Shown here piece by piece: positions 28,678 to 37,630 of a DNA stretch of 64,000 nt. The notes beneath the pieces are model-generated. The model searched no databases. It saw only the letters and a program-made list of their open reading frames with translations, and was not told where the DNA came from. The DNA comes from Halomonas litopenaei (GTDB taxonomy: Bacteria > Pseudomonadota > Gammaproteobacteria > Pseudomonadales > Halomonadaceae). The stretch spans positions 1 to 64,000 of the forward strand of contig NZ_PXNS01000005.1 in assembly GCF_003045775.1 (NCBI RefSeq). Reading direction: 5' to 3'. Position 1 is the first letter of the stretch. Each line of letters opens with the position of its first letter. The position numbers and the translations under genes are program-made.

Positions 28678-30150
28678 ATGTATCTCGGTGTGGATTGTGG
28701 CACCCAGAGCACCAAGGTGGTGGTGGTGGATCTGGCGCGTGGCGCCACCATTGGCGAGGCCAGTCGACCCCACCGCATGATCGAGGGCGCCAGGGGGCGG
28801 CGCGAGCAGGACCCGGCACAGTGGATCGAGGCCTTTATCGGCGCCTTCCACGCGGCGATCGCGTCGGCCGGTGTCAGCGCCGGTGATATCCGCGGCATCG
28901 GTGTCTCCGGCCAGCAGCATGGCATGGTGGCGCTGGATGCCAGGGATCAGGTGCTGTACCCGGCCAAGCTGTGGTGCGATACCGAGACCCATGCCCACAA
29001 CCAGGCCCTGATCGGCGCTCTGGGCGGGGAAGAGGGCTGCCTGGCGCGGCTCGGCCTGGTGCCTCAGACCGGCTACACCGCCTCCAAGGTGGCCTGGCTG
29101 CGCGAGCATCATCGCGACATCTATGATCGCGTGGATGGCGTGCTGTTACCCCACGACTACCTCAATCTGTGGTTGACCGGCGAGCGTGTCAGCGAGGCGG
29201 GAGACGCCTCGGGTACCGGTTATTTCGATAGTCGCTCACGGCGCTGGAGTCCTGAGGTGTGGCAGTGGATCGCCCCTGAGCTGGACCCGGCCCGGGTGCT
29301 GCCAAGACTGATCGATTCCCGCGACACGGCAGGGCAGGTCCGGCCGGTGCTGGCCCGGGAGCTGGGGCTTTCCCCAGGAGTCGCGGTCGCCAGCGGCGGC
29401 GGAGACAATATGCTCGGCGCCATCGGCACCGGCAACATCGTGCCGGGCAAGGTAACCATGAGCCTTGGCACCTCGGGCACCGTCTGCGCCCACTCCGATC
29501 ACCCGGTGCTGGCCGATTCCGCCATGGTCGCCAACTTCTGCGCCAGCCACGCGGGCTGGCTGCCGCTGGTCTGCACCATGAACACCACCTCGGCCACCAA
29601 TCGCGTGCGTGAGCTGTTCGGTCTCGACCTGGCGGGGTTCAACCAGGCCCTGGTCCAGGCGCCTGTCGGCGCCGATGGCGTGACGGTCTTGCCGTTCTTC
29701 AACGGCGAACGGGTACCGAGCCTGCCCGAGGCCAGCGCCTCCTTTCTCGGCCTGACCAGCCGCAATACCAGCCCCGCCCATCTGTGTCGCGCGGTGGTGG
29801 AGGGCGCCACCTTCTGTCTGCGCTACGGCCTTGACCTGATGGGGCCGCTGGCTGACCAGGCACGCCAGATTCGGCTGATCGGCGGCGGCGCCCACAGCGC
29901 CGCCTGGCGCCAGATGGTGGCGGACATCACCGCCACCGAGGTGGTGTGCCCCCGGGTGACCGATGCCGCCGCTCTTGGCGGCGCCATCCAGGCGGCCTGG
30001 TGTGCCAGGGAGGGCGAGCTGGACGAGCTGTGTCAGGCGCTGGTGCAGCTGGATGAAGGCTCCCGGGCCGAGCCCGACGCAGGTCGGGTCAAGCGCTATG
30101 GCGAGGTCTACCTGGGCTGGCTGGTCGCCCTCGATCGTCTGCATGGATGA
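28678..30150 (+). CDS. xylB: xylulokinase
   Basis: XylB phosphorylates D-xylulose, the product of D-arabitol oxidation, to xylulose 5-phosphate. The 490-residue FGGY-family kinase has the N-terminal phosphate-binding GVDCGTQSTK, the GVSGQQHGMV motif typical of xylulokinases, LPHDYLNLWLTG, SGGGDNMLGAIGTG and the C-terminal GGGAHSAAWRQM adenosine motif. It ends the operon; its stop lies inside a 24-bp tandem array. Its presence argues that arabitol is among the substrates of this locus. Confidence 0.94.
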   Translation: MYLGVDCGTQSTKVVVVDLARGATIGEASRPHRMIEGARGRREQDPAQWIEAFIGAFHAAIASAGVSAGDIRGIGVSGQQHGMVALDARDQVLYPAKLWCDTETHAHNQALIGALGGEEGCLARLGLVPQTGYTASKVAWLREHHRDIYDRVDGVLLPHDYLNLWLTGERVSEAGDASGTGYFDSRSRRWSPEVWQWIAPELDPARVLPRLIDSRDTAGQVRPVLARELGLSPGVAVASGGGDNMLGAIGTGNIVPGKVTMSLGTSGTVCAHSDHPVLADSAMVANFCASHAGWLPLVCTMNTTSATNRVRELFGLDLAGFNQALVQAPVGADGVTVLPFFNGERVPSLPEASASFLGLTSRNTSPAHLCRAVVEGATFCLRYGLDLMGPLADQARQIRLIGGGAHSAAWRQMVADITATEVVCPRVTDAAALGGAIQAAWCAREGELDELCQALVQLDEGSRAEPDAGRVKRYGEVYLGWLVALDRLHG

Positions 30151-30211
30151 CAGCGGAGGCTCTTGCATGGATGACAGCTGAGGCTCTTGCATAAGTGACA
30201 GCTGAGGCTCC
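30140..30211 (+). repeat. three 24-bp tandem repeats across the xylB stop
   Basis: TGCATGGATGACAGC-type units start at 30141, 30165 and 30189, with GAGGCTC closing each, giving a period of 24 bases. The first contains the last codons and stop of xylB; the others lie downstream. The third has diverged (GCATAAGTGACAG). Confidence 0.88.
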
Positions 30212-30275
30212 GCCCGCTAGCGTTGGAAAGAGTCGGGCCAGCCCGCTCGTCTCAATGCCGTGCAGCGAGGACGCC

Positions 30276-31847
30276 ATGCCTATTCCACCGCCATCGTCAC
30301 CTTTACCGTCTGATTCGCCCACCTCACCGCCCGGCGCTTCATCCTCTGCTCCGTCCGTGGGCGAGGGCGCCACCAGCCCTGCCCAGCGCGAGATCCTGGC
30401 GCTGGGAGCGCTTGCGCTGTCCCGGGCGATCCATGCACGAGAGCTTAGTTGCCGCGAGGTGATGGACGCCTACCTGGCACAGATCGACGCGGCCAACCCG
30501 GTGGTCAACGCCATCGTCTCTCGCCGTGACCACGAGGTGCTGATGGAAGAGGCCGGGGAGTACGACCGCGAACTGGCGGCGGGGCGCTCTCGCGGCTGGC
30601 TCCACGGCATTCCCCAGGCGATCAAGGACCTTTCGGCCACGCGTGACCTGCCGACCTCGATGGGCTCGCCCTTGTTCAAGGGTCAGGTGCCACAGCAGGA
30701 CGGCATCATGGTCAGGCGGATGCGCGAGGCCGGCGCCATCTTTGTCGGCAAGACCAACACGCCGGAGTTTGGCCTCGGTTCCCAGACCTACAACCGCGTC
30801 TTCGGCGCGACCCGCAACGCCTTCGATCCCGCCCTGTGCGCCGGTGGCTCCAGCGGCGGGGCCGCTGCCGCCCTGGCCATGCGCATGCTGCCGGTGGCCG
30901 ATGGCAGCGACATGATGGGGTCTTTGCGAAACCCCGCCGCCTACCACAACCTGTTCGGGATGAGGCCTTCCTTCGGTCGCGTTCCCCATGGTCCTGGCCC
31001 TGATATCTTCGGCCACCAGTTGGCCACCGAAGGGCCCATGGCGCGCAGCGTCGGCGACCTTGCCAGGCTGCTGGCGACCCAGGCCGGGGCCCACCCCCGC
31101 GCTCCCCTGTCACTCGCCGATGAGCCCGAGCGTCTCGCCGATCCGTTCGATGACCTTGACGCGGCGTCGGGCCTGCGTATCGGCTGGCTCGGCGACTGGC
31201 AGGGTTACCTGGCGATGGAAGAGGGCGTGCTGGACGTCTGCCAGGGGGCGCTGTCGGTGTTCGAGCGCCTCGGTGCCCGGGTCGAGCCGGTGGTGCCGGA
31301 GATGTCACCCGAGCGGCTGTGGCAAAGCTGGCTGGTGCTGCGCCAGTGGGCGGTGGCGGGCAGTCTGTCAGAGGTCTGGACCGACGATAGCCGTCGTTGC
31401 CAGCTCAAGCCCGAGGCCTGCTGGGAGGTCGAGCAGGGCATGGGCCGAACGGCGCTGGATGTGCACCGCGCCAACGTCGAGCGCAGTGCCTGGTACGCCT
31501 GCCTGCTCGGACTGTTCGAGCGCTTCGATGCGCTGGCCCTGCCCAGCGCCCAGGTATTTGCCTTCGACGTCGACACACCCTGGCCCGGGCAGATCGCCGG
31601 GCGAACGATGGACACCTACCATCGCTGGATGGAGGTGGTGATCGCCGGCTCCCTGTCGGGGTGCCCGGTGATCAATCTGCCCGCAGGCTTCAACCCGCAC
31701 GGCCAGGCCATGGGCGTCCAGCTCATCGCTCCCCATCGCCGTGATCGCGACCTGCTGCGCTGGGCTCATGCCTTCGAGCAGGCCGCACCCGACTGGCTCG
31801 AGCGCGAGCCCGAATGGCGTACGCCCAAGGCTCAGCCTCCGCGTTGA
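30276..31847 (+). CDS. amidase (amidase signature family)
   Basis: The 523-residue enzyme has the Ser-cisSer-Lys machinery: Lys117 (PQAIKDL), GGSSGG at 190-195 containing the cis-Ser, and Ser216 (GSDMMGSLRNPA) as nucleophile. It would hydrolyse a carboxamide; the substrate is unknown. Residues 1-35 are a Pro/Ser-rich leader with low complexity that precedes the normal family start. ATG 30276 is preferred because GAGG stands 5 bases upstream. It may be monocistronic, as repeats separate it from xylB. Confidence 0.9.
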   Translation: MPIPPPSSPLPSDSPTSPPGASSSAPSVGEGATSPAQREILALGALALSRAIHARELSCREVMDAYLAQIDAANPVVNAIVSRRDHEVLMEEAGEYDRELAAGRSRGWLHGIPQAIKDLSATRDLPTSMGSPLFKGQVPQQDGIMVRRMREAGAIFVGKTNTPEFGLGSQTYNRVFGATRNAFDPALCAGGSSGGAAAALAMRMLPVADGSDMMGSLRNPAAYHNLFGMRPSFGRVPHGPGPDIFGHQLATEGPMARSVGDLARLLATQAGAHPRAPLSLADEPERLADPFDDLDAASGLRIGWLGDWQGYLAMEEGVLDVCQGALSVFERLGARVEPVVPEMSPERLWQSWLVLRQWAVAGSLSEVWTDDSRRCQLKPEACWEVEQGMGRTALDVHRANVERSAWYACLLGLFERFDALALPSAQVFAFDVDTPWPGQIAGRTMDTYHRWMEVVIAGSLSGCPVINLPAGFNPHGQAMGVQLIAPHRRDRDLLRWAHAFEQAAPDWLEREPEWRTPKAQPPR

Positions 31848-31878
31848 GGCCCCGTCGCGCCACGTTGCCTGGCGGGGC

Positions 31879-32628
31879 TCAGCCTTGCCATACCTCAGCG
31901 ACCAGGCGGTAGCTCTCGAGGCGATCCTCCAGGGCATAGGTGTCGGTGTTGATCATCAGCTCATCGGCCTGGGTGCGTTCGAGCAGGCGCTCCAGACCGT
32001 CGCGCACCGTCGCCGGGCTGCCGATCACCGCGGCGCCAAGAAACCCTTCCACCTGGGCGCGCTCCATGGGGGTCCAGTCCAGCGTCGCCACCGGTGGCCG
32101 GGCGCGTCCGCGCTGGCCGCGAATCAGGCCCAGAAACTTCTGTCGGGCGGTGCTGGCGAGGTAGTCGGCGCGCTCGTCCGTGGCGGCGGCCAGCACCGGC
32201 AGACCGACCATGGCGTAGGGCGCCGCGAGCACCTCGGAGGGGCGGAAGTCGCGGCGATAGATGGCCAGCGCTTCGTCGAGCTGGGCCGGGGCGAACTGGG
32301 CGGCGAAGGCAAAGGGCAGCCCCTTGTGGGCGGCTAGCTGGGCGCTGTACAGACTCGAGCCCAACAGCCAGATCGGTACTCGGGTGCCCTGGCCGGGCAC
32401 CGCCCGGACCCGCTGCTCCGGTCGGGCATCGCCAAGAAAGCCTTCCAGTTCGGCCAGACGCTGGGGGAAGTCCTCGACGCCAGCGTGTGGATCGCGGCGC
32501 ATCGCCGCCATGGTGGCCGCGTCCGAGCCCGGTGCCCGGCCCAGTCCCAGATCAATGCGGCCCGGATAGAGCGTCTCCAGGGTGCCGAACTGTTCGGCGA
32601 TCACCAGCGGTGGATGGTTCGGCAGCAT
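31879..32628 (-). pseudogene. LLM-class flavin-dependent oxidoreductase, C-terminal part (split by island)
   Basis: This minus-strand stretch encodes about 250 residues of a luciferase-like monooxygenase family protein: [34 protein letters not shown] at the left of the break, then [16 protein letters not shown] and a family-like end. The matching first 82 residues are on the far side of the island at 37663-37908. Joined, the two read in frame as GSGGI-MLPNHPP and give a normal length of about 331 residues. The insertion therefore inactivates it unless the island excises precisely. A short fusion start inside the island (ATG at 32676) could express this piece, but without the N-terminal flavin-site strands. 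Confidence 0.9.
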
Positions 32629-32763
32629 ACTGCCCATATCCATAGCGACAACTGAGACAGTGGAGTTCAGATTCAATAATGCGTCTTCCTGTGGTGCTAA
32701 AAGCTACGCAGACGGAGCAGCATCAATTATGTATGATTAGGAGTAAGAGGGTTTTGTAAGCAT

Positions 32764-32792
32764 TTGCAGTGTCTTGTCAATATGTGTAAATT
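32764..32792 (+). promoter_or_regulatory. candidate promoter of the defence-like genes
   Basis: TTGCAG (32764-32769) and TAAATT (32787-32792) are separated by 17 bases, a plausible sigma-70 pair 22 bases before the TIR gene start. GGAAT and AGAAG lie just before the ATG. This is a pattern match only, in AT-rich DNA where chance matches are common. Confidence 0.35.
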
Positions 32793-32813
32793 AAAAGGTC
32801 ATAGGAATAGAAG

Positions 32814-33254
32814 ATGAAGAAAGTGTTCTTCTCTTATTCGCATCGTGATGAAAGCTTCAGAGATGCATTAGAGGCTCAACTCTCGATTCTGAAAAAAAGA
32901 GGCGTAATCACGGCGTGGCATGATCGAGCAATTGACGCCGGTGAGGAAATTGATAGAGAGATTGATGAAAATATACATAATAGCGATGTTATTCTGTTAT
33001 TGATAAGCCCTGATTTCATAGCTTCGGATTATTGCTATGACATAGAAATGACTGTTGCTATGGAAAGGCACGGGAAAGGGGAATCAACGGTGATCCCAGT
33101 CATAATACGACCCTGTGATTGGAAGGATGCACCATTCTCAAAGTTAATGGCAGTACCTACTGATGGAAAACCCGTAACATTGTGGAGTGATCGAGATTCT
33201 GCTTTTTTAGACATAACTAATTCTATTAAAAGAGTTGTTCAGAAAAAGCAGTAG
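32814..33254 (+). CDS. stand-alone TIR domain protein
   Basis: The 146-residue protein is a single TIR domain. It opens KKVFFSYSHRDE (the betaA strand and box 1 of bacterial TIRs) and continues with ITAWHDRAIDAGEEID and VILLLISPDFIASDYCYDIEM, in which Glu78 aligns with the catalytic glutamate of NAD-cleaving TIRs. The protein ends right after the domain, so it has no partner module of its own. TIR enzymes of this kind make NAD-derived signals or deplete NAD on phage sensing. The N-terminal domain of the next gene is a gap-free relative, hinting at a duplicated pair. Codon use is AT-rich like the rest of the island. Confidence 0.88.
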   Translation: MKKVFFSYSHRDESFRDALEAQLSILKKRGVITAWHDRAIDAGEEIDREIDENIHNSDVILLLISPDFIASDYCYDIEMTVAMERHGKGESTVIPVIIRPCDWKDAPFSKLMAVPTDGKPVTLWSDRDSAFLDITNSIKRVVQKKQ

Positions 33255-33286
33255 GAAAATAAAAGCAGGGAAGAGTGAGAGCAAGC

Positions 33287-35818
33287 ATGAAAAAAGTCGT
33301 TATTATCTACAATAGAAAAGATGACTCTTACAAAGAGCAGCTTATTGCTCATCTTAGTGGATTGGTTCATAGGAAAATAATTGAAACATGGCATGATAGA
33401 GATATTCTTGCTGGTGACGTAAGATCAGGAGTGATTGATGAAAATGTAAATCAAGCTTCTGTTATATTGTTATTGATTAGCCCGGATTTTATTAGTTCGG
33501 AATATTGTAATGCTGAAGAAATGAAGCTTGCAGTAGAATTGCATAGGGCGGGTAGAGCAAGGGTTATTCCTATATTAGCTAGACCCTGCGACACAGAAGG
33601 TGCTCTTTTTGATGGCCTAAATAAAGTTCCTGAAGGAAAATGGATTAGTCAATGTGAAGACAAAGATGGCGCTTTCCTTGAAGTAGTAGAAGAAATTAAA
33701 AGAGCTGTAAGAGAAGTAGAGCATGTTGAAATACCTGCGCCTAAGCTAGACTATGCCAGTCGAAGAGAGTTCTCTCAATGGCTGAATGACACTGAAGTAG
33801 TCTTTAAAAATAGAGCTGCTGATGTTTTGTTTTTAGATGATATCTATGTGTATCCAGACTTAAGGAGTATGGATACAGATGATGATAGCTTTGTCGAAAC
33901 TCCCGCATCCAGCCTCTTTAAGAAAAAAGGTTATACAGTTGTTCTTGGGGAGGAACAGTCGGGAAAGACTGCTTTCGCAAAGTCACTGTACAAGGATTCG
34001 CTGAAATACAGGAAAAAACCTATATTTATTGATGCAGACGGAATCAATGAAAGTAATGTTTTTGATCTTTGTAGCGAGGCTTTGAGGAAACAATATGAAG
34101 ATATTTGTGACTTGTCAGAGATAAGCTATGAAGAAAGAGTTCTAATAGTCGATAACATGTCTAGCATCGCCCTGAACAAACGGCATCAGAATCTTTTGCT
34201 AGATGGTATACAATCTGAATTTGGAACATGTATAGTTCTGGCCTCCGACTCTTTCCAATACGTCATGCCTGACATTGATGGTTTAGCTGGGTTTTCAGTG
34301 AAAGAGATACTGCCCTTTGGAAACTATAAGCGTGAAAAACTAATTGAGAAGTGGGTTTCGGTAGGAAGAGACAAAGAGATCGATGAGGCCGACCTCTTCT
34401 ATAGTGTAGATGATCTGAAATCTAAAATTGACTCTTTGGTTAGGCGAAGTGTTGTTCCACCTAAGCCTATCTACCTATTGAGCTTGATGCAGATATTTGA
34501 AGCATATACGACTCAGCAAATAGATTTAACTTCTTTTGGTCATTGCTACCAACATCTGGTATATCAGGCACTTGAAAAAGCCGATATAACGACTAAAGAC
34601 ATAGACAAGTATATGAATGTCATGACTGAGTTTGCGTGGGCTCAGTTTGAAAATAGCGGGGAGTTGAATGACGATAAATTAAAAAACTTTTTCCGGCAAT
34701 ATTCAGAAATATACTTGGCTGTCAATGAAGAAGATGTGGTTTCACGACTTCTTCGTTGTAGTATATTGACAAAAAATGAAAAAGGTTTCAAGTTTAAGTA
34801 CCCGTATATCTATTATTTCTTCGCTGCCAAGTATATTTCTGAGCAATACAATAAAAGTCGCAATGTGAAAAGCAGGTTTATATATTTGCTTGAAAATCTA
34901 CATAAAGAAGACTGTGCCAATATAATTGTTTTTATCACGCATCACACAAAAGATGCGTGGATTTTAGATGAGATACAAATATGTATGATGGAGCTGTTCC
35001 AAGAGCAGGATGCTGCAACACTTGAACGTAGCTCTCTTAGCTTTATGGAGAGTTTTCTTGAGGATATTCCTGAGCTAATTCTTGAACAGAGAAGAATTGA
35101 AGATGAGCGTGAGAAGAAAGCTCAAGAACTGGATAGGTTAGAGCAAGATACAGTAAAATTTGAAAATGAGATAGACAATTTAGAACCTAGCGATACTCTT
35201 GCGAGAGTGAATAAAGCTTTTAAAGGAATAGAAATTATTGGGCAGATCGTTAGAAATAGATCTGCTTCACTTCCTAAAAGCACCTTGGTGGACATTGTGG
35301 AGGAAGGCTTTCACACCGGACTACGGTTTCTTTCTTATTTTCTTAGTATATCAGACTCGTCAAAAGATGAAGTTATAAAAATCATAGAGCATGTTCTCAA
35401 AGAGAACCCGAGGGTAAGTGATAAAGACTTGGAAAAAGAAGCAAAACATACTTATATGCTTCTTACATATGGAGTTATATTTGGAGTTCTTAGGAAAGTC
35501 TCTAATTCAATGGGTGGCATTGAAGTTGAAGAAATTTGTAGGATTGTAGAAGAGAAAAACGGAACACCAGCGATAAAGCTGATAAACCAATCCATGCACC
35601 TCCACTTTCATAAGCGACTAGACTTTAAGAGAATAACAAGCCTGCAAAAAGAATTTCGTTCTAATCCTACATGTAAGCGGATACTGAAAGAAAATATTAT
35701 ACAGCATACATATATGTTTCCTGTAAAATTTAGGGATAAGCAACGTCTTTCTGAAACGTTAGGTATAAGCATGCAAACCCAACGGAGAATGGAAAATGCA
35801 AAAGGCGGGAAAATGTAG
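33287..35818 (+). CDS. TIR-STAND NTPase (TIR domain fused to NACHT/AAA-like ATPase)
   Basis: From ATG 33287 the product has 843 residues. Residues 1-140 are a TIR domain (VILLLISPDFISSEYCNAEEM, Glu78 at the catalytic position, same numbering as the neighbour). Then come a linker and a P-loop NTPase with Walker A GEEQSGKT (221-228) and Walker B RVLIVDN (284-290). Residues about 503-517 (YPYIYYFFAAKYI) match the hydrophobic helix seen in STAND/NACHT arms. A coiled coil spans about 594-632, followed by a roughly 210-residue alpha-helical tail I cannot assign, the probable sensor. STAND proteins oligomerise on ligand binding, which here would activate the TIR. An upstream GTG at 33275 is an alternative start. 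Confidence 0.85.
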   Translation: MKKVVIIYNRKDDSYKEQLIAHLSGLVHRKIIETWHDRDILAGDVRSGVIDENVNQASVILLLISPDFISSEYCNAEEMKLAVELHRAGRARVIPILARPCDTEGALFDGLNKVPEGKWISQCEDKDGAFLEVVEEIKRAVREVEHVEIPAPKLDYASRREFSQWLNDTEVVFKNRAADVLFLDDIYVYPDLRSMDTDDDSFVETPASSLFKKKGYTVVLGEEQSGKTAFAKSLYKDSLKYRKKPIFIDADGINESNVFDLCSEALRKQYEDICDLSEISYEERVLIVDNMSSIALNKRHQNLLLDGIQSEFGTCIVLASDSFQYVMPDIDGLAGFSVKEILPFGNYKREKLIEKWVSVGRDKEIDEADLFYSVDDLKSKIDSLVRRSVVPPKPIYLLSLMQIFEAYTTQQIDLTSFGHCYQHLVYQALEKADITTKDIDKYMNVMTEFAWAQFENSGELNDDKLKNFFRQYSEIYLAVNEEDVVSRLLRCSILTKNEKGFKFKYPYIYYFFAAKYISEQYNKSRNVKSRFIYLLENLHKEDCANIIVFITHHTKDAWILDEIQICMMELFQEQDAATLERSSLSFMESFLEDIPELILEQRRIEDEREKKAQELDRLEQDTVKFENEIDNLEPSDTLARVNKAFKGIEIIGQIVRNRSASLPKSTLVDIVEEGFHTGLRFLSYFLSISDSSKDEVIKIIEHVLKENPRVSDKDLEKEAKHTYMLLTYGVIFGVLRKVSNSMGGIEVEEICRIVEEKNGTPAIKLINQSMHLHFHKRLDFKRITSLQKEFRSNPTCKRILKENIIQHTYMFPVKFRDKQRLSETLGISMQTQRRMENAKGGKM

Positions 35819-35836
35819 AAGACCCGGTAGAGTGAC

Positions 35837-35943
35837 TTGGTCTCAGTCTGTCCTTATCCATAATTAAAATCAAGGGCTGGGTACGATACGGGTTATGAGT
35901 GAGTTAGTCAGTTTAGAGCCTGAGACCGCTTGGCCAGTTTAGA
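35837..35943 (+). promoter_or_regulatory. repeat-rich leader before the HNH gene
   Basis: GGTCTCAG (35839-35846) and its inverse CTGAGACC (35920-35927) flank this stretch, and CAGTTTAGA occurs twice, 26 bases apart (35909, 35935). A candidate promoter pair, TTGGTC (35837-35842) and TAATTA (35861-35866) with an 18-base gap, overlaps the left arm. The 184-base gap suggests the HNH gene has its own control rather than simple read-through from the STAND gene. Confidence 0.4.
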
Positions 35944-36002
35944 TGGTTAAGCGAAGGCGCGATGCAACCATTGCTAACGACAGAATGAGTAGGGGGCATT
36001 CA

Positions 36003-37565
36003 ATGGTAGAAAAAAGTCATAAAAGAGATAATTTTAAAGCGAATGTCGTTAGGATGCTCAGGGATAGAGTAGGTCATCGTTGCTCAAACCCTGTCTGTCG
36101 AGTGCCGACAAGCTCCCCCGGCGATGGGAAAAATGGCGTTAACAATATTGGTGTTGCTGCTCATATATATGCTGCATCCCCAAACGGTCCTCGTTATCTT
36201 GCCACCATGAGCTCTGCCGAGAGGTCTAGTTTTGACAACGGAATATGGTTGTGTAGCACCTGTAGTTACAAGATTGATAGAAGTCCTAGTGACTACCCCG
36301 CAGAACTCCTAAGAGAATGGAAGGCCGAGAGCGAAGCTAGGGCAAAAGAAGAGCTTGGGATGAGGCTTCCGTCTAATGATGATGCTGTGAACCAAATAGA
36401 GAGCTTGTTTACAGGTAAACCGACAGGATTTTTAGCAACTTCAATACACAATGTTCACAAGGCCACGGCATCTTCTTTAGAAAGCCTTGACGAACGATTT
36501 GGCGTTACTGTAAGCCACGTTGATGGAAAGTCGATATTCAAGATTGAGCCAAAGTCTTCGAAGGTTTCTGTTAGTTTTCAGTTGGTTTCTGATTCGTCTT
36601 ATGACTTTAGTGGAAAGCATCAGGCTTTAGTTAGTCGAGGCGAGGGCTTTGATATTCCAGCAAGTCATATTATTTCAAATGATTCAAAACTTTTCGATAA
36701 GATACTTTCCCAAGGGGGTGTCGTAAGTATAAGCCCCATCAGATTTCCAGCAGTTATTAAAATGTACGTTAAGTGCCCCGAGTCAAATGTTGTTGAGATG
36801 TTTGATGACGCCCATGGTCACTTGACGCCGGGGACAGAGATTATAAATTTTGATGCCAAAACGTTTAGTGGGCTTTTCCATGTGCGAGGGAATACAGGAA
36901 TTCCAAGAAACGAAAGTAAGGCAAGCCTCTCTTTTGACTGTGATTTCTCCCTATGGGAAGGGATGGATGTTGCTAGACTTCCCTATTTAGTAAAGCTATA
37001 CACACTTTTTGATAGAATGCTTAAAGGATGGCTCTTTTCATTCGCTATCGAAGTGCAGGGAGAGCGACTTGCTACAAGTGACGATTTGGATGTCTCGGGA
37101 TTTGACTTCGTAAAAGAAATTGTCAGTTTTCTCTTGTATTCGAAAAGCGCAATGAAATTGGCTAGAGCGTCTGACAAGAAAGTGAAATTTGATAGCAATA
37201 TCACTTACTCTGGTGAAGACCTTGATGAGTTAGTTATGTATTCAGGTCTTTTTGATAAGCCAGGGATATTCGGAAGTGATGAGTTGCGAGGAGACCCTTC
37301 GTTTACGTTGACTTTGAATAAAAAGTTAGACGGGTTTCTCAAGGAATCATTTGAAAAAGAAGATGGAGGCGAAGTTTCAATAACGCAGAGCGGTGTAGCT
37401 CTTGAAGTTTTTAACGATTTGGTTCCTCTACCGGATATTAAAAGAACCTTTGGACCAGTGAAGCTCAACCCTAACGTGGATGTGGAAAAAGCGAAGCCTG
37501 GCGATTCTGTAGTTATTAGGTGTGAAAGATTGGAAGGTTTTGAGATGAAAATCGAATACCTATAG
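36003..37565 (+). CDS. HNH-type nuclease with an unrecognised C-terminal domain
   Basis: From ATG 36003 (AGGGGG upstream) the protein has 520 residues. Residues 20-110 match the HNH domain type found in Cap5-like and other defence nucleases: a zinc-site cysteine pair (CSNPVC, 27-32), GVAAHIYAASPNGPRY with His54, SSFDNGIWLC with Asn79, and CSTC (84-87). The third metal position, usually His or Ala in this group, is Ser88. Residues 120-520 are beta-rich and unfamiliar; they do not look like a SAVED domain and may sense a signal or ligand. It is the probable toxic effector of the island. Earlier ATGs (35943, 35985) lack ribosome sites. Confidence 0.83.
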   Translation: MVEKSHKRDNFKANVVRMLRDRVGHRCSNPVCRVPTSSPGDGKNGVNNIGVAAHIYAASPNGPRYLATMSSAERSSFDNGIWLCSTCSYKIDRSPSDYPAELLREWKAESEARAKEELGMRLPSNDDAVNQIESLFTGKPTGFLATSIHNVHKATASSLESLDERFGVTVSHVDGKSIFKIEPKSSKVSVSFQLVSDSSYDFSGKHQALVSRGEGFDIPASHIISNDSKLFDKILSQGGVVSISPIRFPAVIKMYVKCPESNVVEMFDDAHGHLTPGTEIINFDAKTFSGLFHVRGNTGIPRNESKASLSFDCDFSLWEGMDVARLPYLVKLYTLFDRMLKGWLFSFAIEVQGERLATSDDLDVSGFDFVKEIVSFLLYSKSAMKLARASDKKVKFDSNITYSGEDLDELVMYSGLFDKPGIFGSDELRGDPSFTLTLNKKLDGFLKESFEKEDGGEVSITQSGVALEVFNDLVPLPDIKRTFGPVKLNPNVDVEKAKPGDSVVIRCERLEGFEMKIEYL

Positions 37566-37630
37566 AAAATAAAGGCATATAGATTGCGCGCTAGTCTGTC
37601 AAATAAATGTTGACATTGTCTTTATTTTCT
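37564..37630. terminator. nested inverted repeat after the HNH gene
   Basis: AGAAAATAAAG (37564-37574) and CTTTATTTTCT (37620-37630) are perfect inverse 11-mers. Inside them TGTCAA (37597-37602) and TTGACA (37610-37615) form a second hairpin. The outer arm begins just inside the HNH stop and lies 32 bases from the island end. It may act as a terminator or as part of the recombination end. Confidence 0.5.

Noticed and set aside
31879..32676. Intact shorter flavin oxidoreductase starting inside the island
   Set aside because: It lacks the first 82 residues, which are found across the island. The start there is a junction artefact.
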